A stretch of DNA of 64,000 nucleotides from Edwardsiella anguillarum ET080813 (GCF_000264765.2 NZ_CP006664.1:2170001-2234000); one strand, 5' to 3'; shown: positions 31,308 through 39,756, counted from the stretch's first letter. The notes: a model not told the origin generated them from the sequence alone. Numbers and translations are program-made.

Positions 31308-31958
31308 ATGAACGTATTGCTTCTTGGGGCGACCGGTCTTATCGGGCGTACGCTATTGACGCTGTTGGCGTCAGAGCCCCGCGTTACCCAGATCTATGCG
31401 CCGACGCGTACGGCGTTGCCGGCGTCGGCCAAGCTGATTAACCCCGTCGGCGCAGATATTTGCCGGGCTATGCTGGACTGGGATACCCCCTGCGACGTAG
31501 CCTTTTGCTGCCTGGGAACCACCCGCAAAGCGGCCGGCAGCGACAGCGACTTTCGCTACGTGGACTACTCGCTGGTGGTCGAGTGCGGCGCGGTCGCGCT
31601 GCAGCACGGCTGCCGCCACTATGTAGTGGTCAGCGCGCTGGGGGCCAATGCCCAATCGCCGTTTTTGTACAGCCGCACCAAGGGGGAGATGGAGCAGGCT
31701 TTAGAGCGGCAGGCCTGGCGACGGCTCTCTCTGCTGCGCCCTTCCCTGCTGCAGGGGGAACGGGCCAAGCCGCGTCTGCTGGAGCAGATCTCCGAGCCGC
31801 TGTTCCGCCTGCTGCCTGAAAAATGGAAGGCGATCGAGGCCGATAGCGTGGCGCGTGCCATGCTGCACTGTGCGTTGTACCCGGCGGGGTATCGCCTGCA
31901 GATCCTGGAATCTGAGCAGGTGCAGCGTCTGGGAGAGACGGCGGCGGGTGCCGTCTGA
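31308..31958 (+). CDS. yraR: NAD(P)-binding Rossmann-fold protein YraR
   Basis: Short-chain dehydrogenase/NmrA-like protein of unknown substrate. 216 aa. The nucleotide-binding loop GATGLIG at 7-13 begins the Rossmann fold; CCLGTTRKAAGS and VVSALGANAQSPFLYSRTKGEME (with a YxxxK-like SRTK) follow. Strong GGAGGAG ribosome binding site. Its stop is 12 bp from that of convergent nrdG. Neighbour of yhbP as in E. coli. Confidence 0.88.
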   Translation: MNVLLLGATGLIGRTLLTLLASEPRVTQIYAPTRTALPASAKLINPVGADICRAMLDWDTPCDVAFCCLGTTRKAAGSDSDFRYVDYSLVVECGAVALQHGCRHYVVVSALGANAQSPFLYSRTKGEMEQALERQAWRRLSLLRPSLLQGERAKPRLLEQISEPLFRLLPEKWKAIEADSVARAMLHCALYPAGYRLQILESEQVQRLGETAAGAV

Positions 31959-31970
31959 GCCCGGGGCGGC

Positions 31971-32435
31971 TCAGCGCAGGTAGTGGACGACTTGATTGCT
32001 GCTGCCGCGCCAGATCAGCATGGGATCTTTGAGATCCTGTACAAACTTGCCGTCCACCAAGACATTGATCAGCTTCACCACGGCCTGCTGTTCCGCCGTG
32101 AGCTCTTCCAGGCGATAGCCCGTCCACAGCCAGATGTCTTTACCGCGGCACTCGGCGCGTACCCGCTGTACCAGGCGTAGGATCGTCGCCACGTTGTGCG
32201 GGTGCAGCGGGTCACCGCCCGAGAGGGAGAGCCCCTGATGGTTAATCCGGGTATCGTTGAGATCGGCAATGATGCGATCCTCCAGCGCCGCCGTGAACGG
32301 TACGCCGGAGTCCAGGCGCCAGGTGGCTTTGTTATAGCAGCCGGGGCACTGGTGGACGCAGCCCGCAACGAACAGCGTGCAGCGGGTGCCCGGGCCGTTG
32401 ACGACATCGACCGGATAATACTGATGGTAATTCAT
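31971..32435 (-). CDS. nrdG: Anaerobic ribonucleotide reductase-activating protein NrdG
   Basis: Radical SAM activase that makes the glycyl radical on NrdD. 154 aa, the E. coli length, from ATG 32435 with AGGA nine bases upstream. The cluster motif CxxxCxxC is C26-VHQ-C30-PG-C33, and the SAM-binding GGDPL motif is in SLSGGDPLHP. 83 bp after nrdD on the same strand. Transcribed only with NrdD, and so useful only without oxygen. Confidence 0.96.
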   Translation of the reverse strand: MNYHQYYPVDVVNGPGTRCTLFVAGCVHQCPGCYNKATWRLDSGVPFTAALEDRIIADLNDTRINHQGLSLSGGDPLHPHNVATILRLVQRVRAECRGKDIWLWTGYRLEELTAEQQAVVKLINVLVDGKFVQDLKDPMLIWRGSSNQVVHYLR

Positions 32436-32471
32436 GATGTTTGTCCTGCGGGGCGCCCCCCGCAAAAGCAA

Positions 32472-32491
32472 CCGGGCAGCGGACTGCCCGG
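32472..32491 (-). terminator. Hairpin between nrdD and nrdG
   Basis: Eight-base stem CCGGGCAG / CTGCCCGG with a four-base loop; on the minus strand a T-rich TTGCTTTTGC follows. It may lower nrdG relative to nrdD or protect the nrdD message. Confidence 0.4.
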
Positions 32492-32518
32492 GATGGGATG
32501 GCGATCGACCAGGCGCGT

Positions 32519-34657
32519 TTAGCCTATCTGACCGTTGTTCAGGTGCTTGATGCGGCGCTTCACTTCTTCCTGCTTGCCGGCGTTGAACGGACGCGCGTCC
32601 GGGCTGCCCAGATAGCCGCAGACGCGGCGGATAACCGATACCTTGGTTGAGTCATGGTTACCGCATTTCGGGCAGGTAAAGCCTTTGCTGGTACACTCAA
32701 ACTCGCCGGTATAGCCGCATTCATAGCACTCATCGATCGGCGTGTTGGTTCCGTAGTAGGGAACCCGGCTATAGCTGTAGTCCCAGACATCCTCCAGCGC
32801 CTTCAGATTGTGCTGCAGGTTAGGATATTCGCCGTAGCAGATGAATCCACCGTTAGCCAGCGGAGGGTAAGGCGCCTCAAAGTCCAGCTTGTCGTAGGGA
32901 TTGACCTGCTTCTCCACGTCCAGATGGAAGCTGTTGGTGTAATAGCCCTTGTCGGTGACCCCGTCAACGAGGCCAAACTCGGCGGTATCCAGGCGGCAGA
33001 AGCGGTCGCACAGGTTTTCACTCGGCGTACTGTACAGGCTGAAGGCATAGCCGGTCTCCTGTTTCCAGGTATCGGTAGCCTGACGCAGACGCTCAACGAT
33101 GGCGATAGCCTTGGCGCGCAGCGCCGCATCGTCAAAAACGTGCGTCTGGGTGCCAAACAAGGCGTTGATGGTCTCATGGATCCCGATATAGCCTAGCGAT
33201 ACGGAGGCGCGGCCATTTTTAAAGATATCGGCGATGGCGTCATCCGCTTTCAGGCGTACGCCGCAGGCCCCTTCCATATACAGGATCGGCGCAACGCGGG
33301 CCTTCACCCCTTCCAGACGTGCGATGCGGGTCATCAGCGCCTTGCGGGCCAGCTCCAGACGGCGGTCGAGCAGCTTCCAGAAGGCCGTCTCATCACCCTG
33401 GGCCTCCAGCGCAATGCGCGGCAGGTTAAGGCTGATGACCCCCAGGTTATTACGCCCGTCGTGGATCATCTCGCCGTTCTCTTCGTAGACGCCAAGGAAG
33501 CTACGGCAGCCCATCGGGGTCTTGAAGGAGCCGGTGACGTTGACGACCTGATCGTAGTTGAGGATGTCCGGATACATGCGCTTGCTGGCGCACTCGAGGG
33601 CCAGCTGCTTGATATCGTAGTTCGGATCGCCGAACTTGTGATTAAGTCCGTCGCGAATGGCGAAGACCAGCTTGGGGAATACCGCGGTCTTACGGTTTTT
33701 ACCCAGGCCTGCGATACGGTTCTTCAGAATCGACTGCTGGATCATCCGCGACTCCCAGCTGGTGCCCAGGCCGAAGCCGAAAGTGACAAACGGGGTCTGT
33801 CCGTTGGCGGTATGAAGGGTATTTACTTCATACTCCAGCGACTGGAACGCATCGTAGCACTCTTTCTCGGTGCGCGCGTGGGCATAGCCTTCTACGTCGG
33901 GGATATTCCACTGTTCGGCGATTTGGCGATGCTTGGCGAAGCTGGCGCTGACGAAGGGAGCCAGCACCTCATCGATACGGTTGATGGTCGTTCCGCCATA
34001 GATATGGCTGGCAACCTGCGCGATGATCTGTGCGGTAACGGCGGTGGCGGTAGAGATGGACTTCGGCCGCTCGATTTCTGCGTTGCCCATCTTAAAGCCG
34101 TTGGTCAGCATGCCTTTCAGATCGATCAGCATACAGTTGAACATGGGAAAGAACGGCGAGTAGTCGAGATCGTGATAGTGGATCTCTCCGCGCTCATGGG
34201 CCCGCACCACGTCACGCGGCAGCAAATGCTGTTTGGCATAGTGTTTGGCGACGATCCCCGCCAGCAGATCGCGCTGGGTTGGGATAACCTTACTGTCTTT
34301 GTTGGCGTTCTCATTGAGCAGGGCCGCGTTGCTCTGTTCGATCAGTCCGCGAATATCCTGATTAAGACGGCCACGCTGCTCACGGGCAACGTCACGATCG
34401 TGACGGTACTCGATGTAGGCGCGCGCAAGCTGCTTATAGTTGCCCGCCATCAGTTGGTTTTCTACGGCGTGCTGGATATCGTTGATATCCACACGCTCGC
34501 GATCGGCCATCTGCATAGCGACTACGCGGGCAACGGTTGCGCAGTAATCGGCATCATCCACGTCAGCTGCCTGCGCTGCACGCAGCACCGCTTCCTTGAT
34601 ACGCTGTTCGTTGAAGGGTACCTGACAACCGTCCCGTTTAATCACGATAGGTTTCAC
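32519..34657 (-). CDS. nrdD: Anaerobic ribonucleoside-triphosphate reductase NrdD
   Basis: Glycyl radical enzyme converting NTPs to dNTPs with formate under anaerobiosis. GTG 34657 is chosen because CAGGAG stands 10 bases upstream and it gives 712 aa in register with E. coli; an ATG 12 codons earlier adds unrelated residues. An ATP-cone domain occupies about 1-95 (VIKRDGCQVPF). The C-terminal zinc motif has paired cysteines CYECG and CPKCGN. The radical glycine is G681 in RRVCGYLG. Regulated by the site cluster at 34701-34853. Confidence 0.97.
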   Translation of the reverse strand: MKPIVIKRDGCQVPFNEQRIKEAVLRAAQAADVDDADYCATVARVVAMQMADRERVDINDIQHAVENQLMAGNYKQLARAYIEYRHDRDVAREQRGRLNQDIRGLIEQSNAALLNENANKDSKVIPTQRDLLAGIVAKHYAKQHLLPRDVVRAHERGEIHYHDLDYSPFFPMFNCMLIDLKGMLTNGFKMGNAEIERPKSISTATAVTAQIIAQVASHIYGGTTINRIDEVLAPFVSASFAKHRQIAEQWNIPDVEGYAHARTEKECYDAFQSLEYEVNTLHTANGQTPFVTFGFGLGTSWESRMIQQSILKNRIAGLGKNRKTAVFPKLVFAIRDGLNHKFGDPNYDIKQLALECASKRMYPDILNYDQVVNVTGSFKTPMGCRSFLGVYEENGEMIHDGRNNLGVISLNLPRIALEAQGDETAFWKLLDRRLELARKALMTRIARLEGVKARVAPILYMEGACGVRLKADDAIADIFKNGRASVSLGYIGIHETINALFGTQTHVFDDAALRAKAIAIVERLRQATDTWKQETGYAFSLYSTPSENLCDRFCRLDTAEFGLVDGVTDKGYYTNSFHLDVEKQVNPYDKLDFEAPYPPLANGGFICYGEYPNLQHNLKALEDVWDYSYSRVPYYGTNTPIDECYECGYTGEFECTSKGFTCPKCGNHDSTKVSVIRRVCGYLGSPDARPFNAGKQEEVKRRIKHLNNGQIG

Positions 34658-34700
34658 CGTTTTCTCGCTCCTGTGATTGTGGTGTGCATCCATCTACCGG

Positions 34701-34766
34701 TTATCCACAGCACAAAGCCGCGTGAAATCAGGCTTTACACGCGTTGTGTGGATGCTTTGTGGATAA
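34701..34766. promoter_or_regulatory. Two inverted consensus DnaA boxes in the nrdD leader
   Basis: TTATCCACA at 34701-34709 and its reverse complement TGTGGATAA at 34758-34766 both match the perfect E. coli DnaA box. They lie 44-110 bp upstream of the nrdD start, and the outer one abuts a NrdR box. E. coli nrdAB is DnaA-controlled; control of nrdDG by DnaA is inference. Confidence 0.6.
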
Positions 34767-34813
34767 CTACTATATATAGGTGTTTGTTTACTTCAGAGAC
34801 ACTATATATGGGA
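34767..34813. promoter_or_regulatory. Tandem NrdR boxes
   Basis: CTACTATATATAGGTG (34767-34782) and a second copy with ACTATATATGGG (about 34799-34812), in phase 32 bp apart, about three helical turns. This fits the paired NrdR boxes of enterobacterial nrd promoters, where NrdR-(d)ATP represses. Confidence 0.8.
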
Positions 34814-34839
34814 ATGGCGATTTGATAAAGCAAATTTTA

Positions 34840-34853
34840 TTGACCTGAATCAA
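34840..34853. promoter_or_regulatory. FNR box upstream of nrdD
   Basis: TTGACCTGAATCAA differs from the FNR consensus TTGAT-N4-ATCAA by one base. A poorer TTGATAAAGCAAA lies 18 bp away at 34822-34834. Anaerobic activation of nrdDG by FNR is known in E. coli. Confidence 0.75.
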
Positions 34854-35067
34854 TGATTTTTAGCATCGGTAGAATCGTTATACAGAGGGTGATCAGCACC
34901 ATTTTTTAATAATGTAATAATAAATTTTTGTATAAAAAATGTGCTAATGGTCACATGGGATAATCTATGGATGCGTATATGCCGCCCGCGTCAGCGCGGG
35001 AGCACGTCGTCGATAAGAGGGCATCAGCGGCGCGCAGCGGGTCCGTACGCGAAGATGCCGGCGGCGA
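34854..35067. other. Spacer between the nrdD promoter and yqjK
   Basis: An AT-rich half (34854-34960) then a GC-rich half with a small hairpin CCCGCG/GCGCGGG near 34983. No convincing gene: a 65-codon plus-strand frame at 34941 has no family resemblance or ribosome binding site. Confidence 0.4.
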
Positions 35068-35355
35068 TCATGGGTAGAACGTACGGCGTGCCAAACGCAG
35101 GGTGCTCCACAGGCCCACGGCCCGTTTTATACCGCTGAGCAGACGGGAGGGATGACGGGCTGCGTAAACGGCGGCCAGGCCAGCGGCCAGCGACAGGGCG
35201 CGACGCAGGCGCCACAGCGTGGTCAGGGTGCGGTCCACGTTGATGCACAGCCGCTCGGCGCGCAGCGACTCGGTATGCAGATCCACGCGTTGCTGCGCGA
35301 TTTTTTGCAGCAGTCGCGCCTTTTCAGCGGCCAGGGCCTGACGTTGACGGTTCAT
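35068..35355 (-). CDS. yqjK: YqjK-family protein
   Basis: Small protein of unknown function, third gene of yqjDEK. 95 aa: a basic, coiled-coil-like N-terminus (about 1-45) and one hydrophobic segment near 55-66 (ALSLAAGLAAVYAARHP), so possibly membrane-attached. The shared pattern with E. coli YqjK is weak but positionally consistent. Start overlaps the yqjE stop by four bases (ATGA). Confidence 0.8.
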   Translation of the reverse strand: MNRQRQALAAEKARLLQKIAQQRVDLHTESLRAERLCINVDRTLTTLWRLRRALSLAAGLAAVYAARHPSRLLSGIKRAVGLWSTLRLARRTFYP

Positions 35356-35756
35356 GACTTCTCCCGGCGCTCCAGCAGCTGGCGATCGATCTCAAGCTGT
35401 TTGCGGGTGGCTAGCAAAAAAGTGGAACGGCGCGCTTTTGTCAGCGTCCAGATCGCACCGACGCAGGCCAGCAGCAGCAGCAGAGCGGTGGCTATCCCCA
35501 AGGCCATCAGGCGATAGGCTGGCTCGACGGCCCAAAACAGCAGTACCAGCAGGCACATCAAACCGAAGGCGGTGAACAAGAGCGTGACGCCAGCCATCAG
35601 CAGCAGCTGAATGAGGTTGGCTTTCTCCTCTTCCAGCTCGACAACCGCCAGACGTAAACGGGTTTCCGTCATACCGACCAGCAGGGTGACGATGCGCCGA
35701 GCTGTACCCAGGATCCCGGTGGCGGAATCCTGGGCGGGGGAGGTGTCGCCTGCCAT
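35352..35756 (-). CDS. yqjE: Inner-membrane protein YqjE
   Basis: Phage-holin-III-superfamily-like membrane protein of unknown function. 134 aa, the E. coli length. Two adjacent helices (about 50-72 and 82-105) lie between an amphipathic N-terminus (ARRIVTLLVGMTETRLRLAVVELEEEK) and a basic tail. Overlaps yqjD by one base (TAATG) and yqjK by four, a tightly coupled trio expressed in stationary phase in E. coli. Confidence 0.88.
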   Translation of the reverse strand: MAGDTSPAQDSATGILGTARRIVTLLVGMTETRLRLAVVELEEEKANLIQLLLMAGVTLLFTAFGLMCLLVLLFWAVEPAYRLMALGIATALLLLLACVGAIWTLTKARRSTFLLATRKQLEIDRQLLERREKS

Positions 35757-36061
35757 TAGCGACGGGCCAGCAGCACGCCAAGCACTACGCCGACGGCGGC
35801 GCCGATGCCAACGCCGGTCCAGGGGTTATCCCGGACATAGTCATCGGCTCGCCCGGCCATTTCTCGTGTCTGGGTCGCCACGTTTTCACCGGCCTGACTC
35901 AGGCGCTCACGGCTGTTGTGCAGCGCATCATGGGCGCGGGCGCGCAGTTTTTCCAGTTCGGCCTTGGGCTTATCTGTGGATGAGTTGAGGACATCTTCCA
36001 GCGCGTCAGCCAGGGATTTCAGCTCGGCACGCAGATGTTCAGCGGTGGAATCGTTAGTCAT
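35756..36061 (-). CDS. yqjD: Ribosome-associated tail-anchored protein YqjD
   Basis: ElaB/YgaM/YqjD family: binds stationary-phase ribosomes and holds them at the inner membrane. 101 aa, same as E. coli. A long hydrophilic helix (about 1-75) with family motif DDYVRDNPWTGVGIGAAVG leads into one C-terminal helix ending LLARR, the tail anchor. First gene of yqjDEK. In E. coli the family is RpoS-dependent. Confidence 0.93.
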   Translation of the reverse strand: MTNDSTAEHLRAELKSLADALEDVLNSSTDKPKAELEKLRARAHDALHNSRERLSQAGENVATQTREMAGRADDYVRDNPWTGVGIGAAVGVVLGVLLARR

Positions 36062-36127
36062 TCTTACGCTCCTTCACGTTACTGATTAGGACCTTCAACA
36101 TAGCGAGCTTTTACAGAGAGTGCAAAG

Positions 36128-36134
36128 GGTATAG
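36128..36134 (-). promoter_or_regulatory. Possible RpoS-type -10 upstream of yqjD
   Basis: On the minus strand this reads CTATACC, preceded by G and followed by CTTT, close to the sigma-S extended -10 KCTAYACTT. It lies about 70 bp before the yqjD start. Judged by resemblance only. Confidence 0.35.
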
Positions 36135-36307
36135 CTACATAACATTCTGTAATAACTTAGCTTTGTCGTAACATATTGCAGACGGTCAGCGTCGCGCCGC
36201 AGGGATTCTGCCAGGCAGAGATCGCCCCTCCATCCTCTATCATAGTTGTTCCTGGGCACCCTATGGGCGGAAATAATCTCACTTTTAGCCCAAGCGGGAT
36301 GAAAGGC

Positions 36308-36327
36308 GCGGGAAAGTCTCTTCCCGC
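36308..36327 (-). terminator. Hairpin after mzrA
   Basis: Stem GCGGGAA / TTCCCGC with a six-base loop followed on the minus strand by GCCTTTC. Position fits termination of yqjA-mzrA, but the T tract is poor. Confidence 0.45.
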
Positions 36328-36333
36328 CGAGGG

Positions 36334-36747
36334 TTAGCTGTTGCGGCCCGCGCTGTAAGAAAGGGCGGCGGCGGGGCGCTCGCTCTTATGAAACAGCGAA
36401 CGATGCAGGATTTTATCGGCGATGCTATAGCCGGGCGGCAGCTCACGCTGCAGCACCTGCAACGCCAGCGCCTGCTGTTCGGGGCGTGCCAGACGTACCA
36501 CCAGTCCCTCTCTGTCCGGCGTGATGCTGGTGATACTGACGCCGTTCTCGTCCAGCTTTTGATAGACAAAAAAGCCGTCGGGCGTGGCCAGGCCGCTGTG
36601 GGTTGCCCGGATCTGTAGGGAGACCTCTTTATGGCCCAGCTGCGGTAAGATCACCGCCGTGAGAGCGGCGACGATGAACAGCAGCAGGCCTAACATGCGT
36701 TTCCAGCCCGGCCGGCGGGTAAATGGCTGTGAGTTTGCCTGGTTCAC
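36334..36747 (-). CDS. mzrA: EnvZ/OmpR modulator MzrA
   Basis: Single-pass inner-membrane protein that binds EnvZ and raises OmpR phosphorylation in E. coli. 137 aa from GTG 36747, with GAGGAA about 8 bases upstream and the yqjA stop one base before it; no ATG fits. One membrane helix near 20-38 ([18 protein letters not shown]), then a periplasmic domain with [24 protein letters not shown] and LPPGYSIA matching the family. Co-transcribed with yqjA as in E. coli. Confidence 0.85.
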   Translation of the reverse strand: MNQANSQPFTRRPGWKRMLGLLLFIVAALTAVILPQLGHKEVSLQIRATHSGLATPDGFFVYQKLDENGVSITSITPDREGLVVRLARPEQQALALQVLQRELPPGYSIADKILHRSLFHKSERPAAALSYSAGRNS

Positions 36748-36748
36748 G

Positions 36749-37429
36749 TCATTTCCTCGGGCTTTTACCGGTAGCATGGGCGTGCTTTTTTCGCCACAGC
36801 ACCAGCAGAGAACCGCACAGGCCAAAGACCAGCAGCACCAGCGGCAGCAGCATCAGCAGGTTCATCAGCTGATCCTCATAGCGCAGGAACAGCGGCGTTT
36901 TGCCGAGCACATAGCCCAGGGAGCTCAAGATCAACACCCACAGCAGGCCGCTTATCCAGTTGAAGAACTGGAAGCGCGGACCGTTCAGCCCGGAGAGGCC
37001 GGCAATCAGCGGCAGAAGGGTGCGGACGAAGGCGAGAAAGCGCCCAATCAACAGCGCGGCCAGACCATGACGATGGAACAGCTGGTGGGCTCGCTGATGG
37101 TAGTGGGCGGGCAGATGTGAAAGCCATTTCTGAACTAAGTGGGTATTGCCCAGCCAGCGCCCCTGCAGGTAACCCACCCAGCAGCCGAGGCTAGCGGCAG
37201 AGGTCAGCACCAGCAGCGTCAGCGGAAAATCCATGGTATCGCGGGCGATCAGCACCCCGACCAAAATAAGCAGACTGTCCCCGGGCAGGAAGGCCGCCGG
37301 CAACAGGCCATTTTCCAGGAAGAGGATCACGAACAGAATGCCGTAAATCGTCCAGACCAGCGAAGGGTTCGCCAGCGTTTCATAGTCCTGATGCCACAGG
37401 GCAGTGATTAATTCTCTAATAATATCCAT
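36749..37429 (-). CDS. yqjA: DedA-family membrane protein YqjA
   Basis: DedA/SNARE-associated family membrane protein needed for alkaline pH and osmotic tolerance in E. coli. 226 aa. Residues essential in E. coli are all conserved: E39 ([15 protein letters not shown]), D51, R130 and R136 ([12 protein letters not shown]). About five or six hydrophobic segments. Followed by coupled mzrA. In E. coli the gene belongs to the Cpx regulon; I did not find a convincing CpxR box. Confidence 0.93.
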   Translation of the reverse strand: MDIIRELITALWHQDYETLANPSLVWTIYGILFVILFLENGLLPAAFLPGDSLLILVGVLIARDTMDFPLTLLVLTSAASLGCWVGYLQGRWLGNTHLVQKWLSHLPAHYHQRAHQLFHRHGLAALLIGRFLAFVRTLLPLIAGLSGLNGPRFQFFNWISGLLWVLILSSLGYVLGKTPLFLRYEDQLMNLLMLLPLVLLVFGLCGSLLVLWRKKHAHATGKSPRK

Positions 37430-37529
37430 CGCGAATTCCTAGCAGAAACCTCGGAGAACGTTTGCCGGTCTGGCGCTGTGATAGCGCCGGGCGATCCGCT
37501 AACGTATCACCTGATACAACACTGTTAAG

Positions 37530-37994
37530 TTAGGCGAGCGTTGGGTGATAGGTGACCTGCCCGCGGTAAAGGATATTACTCTCCTTCCAGCCCCCCAGCC
37601 GATTTTGGTGGGGCGGTAGCTGTAGGGTTCGCAGCAGAATGCGTGATAGGCGCGCATAGTGGCCGTTGTTGCCTGGCGCCTGGGGGCGATAGGGCTGGCG
37701 GGTCTCCGGCGGCGGGACATCCGGTGGGATAAGGCCGTTGCGCACCACCTCGCTGCCGCCGCAGATATGCAGTCGGATCAGCGCGGTGATCTTACGATTG
37801 TGCGGTATTCGGCTCAGGCAGTGGCTTCCCGCCGGATCGCGGTAGTTTTCGCTGAAGACGGCCGTATTGCAGGGAAACTGGCTCAGCGGAAGCGTGGTGA
37901 CGGCCTGGGAATGCCATGTCCCTATTTTGCCGATGGCCGTGGCGGCCCAGCAACACAGTAACAGCAGCAGAGAGGCAGAGGTTACACGCTTCAA
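37530..37994 (-). CDS. Unrecognised secreted protein
   Basis: I do not recognise this protein. 154 aa from TTG 37994. A clear Sec signal peptide (MKRVTSASLLLLLCCWAATA, cleavage near 20-22) precedes a mature part rich in Pro, Arg and His with three cysteines (HSQAVTTLPLSQFPCN, SHCLSRIP, LHICGG). No membrane segment or known domain is apparent. GGAAAC lies 12 bases upstream, a weak ribosome binding site. It lies between crcB and yqjA on their strand, where E. coli has no gene. The signal peptide favours a real exported product. Confidence 0.5.
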   Translation of the reverse strand: MKRVTSASLLLLLCCWAATAIGKIGTWHSQAVTTLPLSQFPCNTAVFSENYRDPAGSHCLSRIPHNRKITALIRLHICGGSEVVRNGLIPPDVPPPETRQPYRPQAPGNNGHYARLSRILLRTLQLPPHQNRLGGWKESNILYRGQVTYHPTLA

Positions 37995-38184
37995 TATTTT
38001 GTCGTTTCCGGATACAGACAGAAAAACAGGCGCTCACTTTAGCAAAATCGCCCACCTGGAGACAGCACAAAATGGGGATTTCCTGGCCAAATCAGGTGAA
38101 ATCCGATGTTTTTTATCCGGCGGTTTTGTCCTACAAATTCGCCGGAATGGACTGATATGGCGGGGATTATCCGCTGCCAGCGCG

Positions 38185-38574
38185 TCAGGCGCTGCGGGAC
38201 AGTAACAGATAGTAACCTGCGCTCACGGCCGCCATACACAGGATCAGGTTAAGTACGACGTTCAGCATCGCCTTCACCAAAAAACCTTCGCTAAACAGGG
38301 CGAACGTATCGAAAGAGAAGGTGGAAAAGGTGGTCAGCGCGCCGAGAAAGCCAACGCCGATCAGTGGGCGCCAGTGTGGCGCGATCAGGGTACCGCTCTC
38401 CAGCATCGAGACCAGCGCACCCATGATGAAGCAGCCAATGATGTTGACCGTGAGCGTGGCGTAGGGGAAACCGCTACCAAACCACGAACCGAACCAATTG
38501 GTGATTTGAAAACGGCTAATGGCTCCGAGAGCGCCGCCGCAGGCGACGACCAGCAGCGTGAGACCATAATTCAT
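38185..38574 (-). CDS. crcB: Fluoride channel CrcB/Fluc
   Basis: Dual-topology dimeric channel exporting fluoride. 129 aa with four membrane helices, from ATG 38574 with AGGAG upstream; the longer frame to 38619 lacks homology. The signature GFLGALTTFSTFSFD spans 75-89 and supplies the Phe-box and the Thr/Ser of the pore; the pore Asn is N44 in VNIIG. Function is confirmed by a fluoride riboswitch directly upstream. Not next to any crcA-like gene. It has its own promoter after exuR. Confidence 0.93.
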   Translation of the reverse strand: MNYGLTLLVVACGGALGAISRFQITNWFGSWFGSGFPYATLTVNIIGCFIMGALVSMLESGTLIAPHWRPLIGVGFLGALTTFSTFSFDTFALFSEGFLVKAMLNVVLNLILCMAAVSAGYYLLLSRSA

Positions 38575-38680
38575 GGCAGACTCCTTTACAAATCTAAGCT
38601 GGGGGAATGCGCAGGCCACGGAAAACGATCTCGCCGGGCAAACGCATGCCGCCCATTAATGGGAAACACACCTTTTGCCA

Positions 38681-38810
38681 GGCGTCATCAGCACAGGATT
38701 AGGCGAGGTCGCTCGCTACGACGGCAGTGCGACCCCTATCGGCTCGCGCTGCCGGCTATCCCCGGCGGTTTTTAATTCATTTTTCGAATTAAAGGTGGAA
38801 CACCATCACC
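38681..38810 (-). ncRNA. Fluoride riboswitch (crcB motif) controlling crcB
   Basis: On the minus strand the leader opens with GGTGATGGTGTTCCACC (38810-38794), the P1 hairpin and conserved GATGG-NN-TTC loop of the crcB motif. The core AACCGCC follows, and GCTGATGACGCC (38692-38681) supplies the 3' core. Loop GGTGTT can pair with GACGCC to form the pseudoknot. An extra perfect hairpin TTTAATTC / GAATTAAA sits between P1 and AACCGCC, and the variable arm is long (about 75 bases), so the aptamer is larger than usual. A promoter ends just before it. Confidence 0.8.
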
Positions 38811-38817
38811 GGTGGAT

Positions 38818-38847
38818 ATTATAGGAGCCTATTTATCTCAGATACAA
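38818..38847 (-). promoter_or_regulatory. crcB promoter
   Basis: Minus-strand -35 TTGTAT (38847-38842) and perfect -10 TATAAT (38823-38818), 18-base spacer. Start of transcription would fall near 38811, exactly at the 5' end of the riboswitch. Confidence 0.75.
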
Positions 38848-38853
38848 TGGGAA

Positions 38854-39621
38854 TTACTTACCGCCGTTGGCTACCGCGTCAAGATGCACGACGGGGTTCT
38901 CGGCAAATAGGTAGCGATCGACGTTGAACTCAAAGTCGTCTGTGGTGGCGTGGAACAGCATCTGCTTGGTGTTCTCCAAGTGTTGCCACATGGCGATCTT
39001 GGCGCCATAGGGATCTTTACGGATCAGCGCTTTGAGAATTTTATCGTGATCCTCGCACCAGCTTTCGATCGATTTGTCATCGATATGCTCGTGCAGCTTT
39101 AACCAGTAGGGATTATGGGTACGCTGGCTCCACATCTTTTCTACGATGGTGGCCATGGCGCTGTTCTGGGTCGCCAGCGCCACCTGAACGTGGAACTTGA
39201 GATCCCACTCCGAATCGCGGAATCGATCCTCCTGGCGCGCCCGCTCCTGAATCTCCATCAGCGCGACAATATCCTGTTTGGTGACCTGGGTGGCGGCAAA
39301 TTCGGCGATATTGCTTTCAATAAGCTGGCGCGCCTGCAGCAGTTCGAACGGCCCGGCGCTGGCGAACTCAATGGCGTTGTCCGGCTGGATCAGCGATTTG
39401 GGTTGATTATTGATGACATGAATGCCGGAGCCTTTACGCACCTCAACGTAGCCTTCGACCTCCAGCATGATGATGGCCTCCCGCACGACGGTACGGCTGA
39501 CGTCCATCTCTTCGGCGATAAAACGCTCGGCGGGCAGCTTATCGCCGACGGGATAAACGCCGCCTTCAACGCGCTGTTTCAGTTCGGCGGCAAGCTGTTG
39601 GTAGAGTCTCGTGCATTCCAT
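38854..39621 (-). CDS. exuR: Hexuronate regulon repressor ExuR
   Basis: GntR-family (FadR subfamily) repressor of hexuronate genes, released by galacturonate or glucuronate. 255 aa. Winged helix-turn-helix at about 8-75 ([30 protein letters not shown]) and a helical FCD effector domain (about 95-235). 172 bp downstream of exuT on the same strand, so it may be read from the exuT promoter as well as its own. Expected to control exuT and the divergent uxaCBA operon. Confidence 0.95.
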   Translation of the reverse strand: MECTRLYQQLAAELKQRVEGGVYPVGDKLPAERFIAEEMDVSRTVVREAIIMLEVEGYVEVRKGSGIHVINNQPKSLIQPDNAIEFASAGPFELLQARQLIESNIAEFAATQVTKQDIVALMEIQERARQEDRFRDSEWDLKFHVQVALATQNSAMATIVEKMWSQRTHNPYWLKLHEHIDDKSIESWCEDHDKILKALIRKDPYGAKIAMWQHLENTKQMLFHATTDDFEFNVDRYLFAENPVVHLDAVANGGK

Positions 39622-39756
39622 ATTCGTGCTCGGCTAGGGTTGGTAACGCGGGTGGCTCGCTGCCACAGTGCGAGTTGTTATACCACTTTCATCGTGCAGC
39701 CACCAGCGGCAAGGATACAGAGTGTGAGCCTTCGTGGACAAAACCCGTGGGGAGAA

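Noticed and set aside
33461..34825. 454-codon plus-strand frame antisense to nrdD
   Set aside because: Composition follows the NrdD codons on the other strand and it runs through the nrdD promoter sites.
34941..35138. 65-codon frame between nrdD and yqjK
   Set aside because: No ribosome binding site and overlaps the yqjK 3' end antisense.
37867..38205. 112-codon plus-strand frame opposite the secreted protein
   Set aside because: No ribosome binding site; the minus-strand frame has the signal peptide and fits the neighbours' direction.
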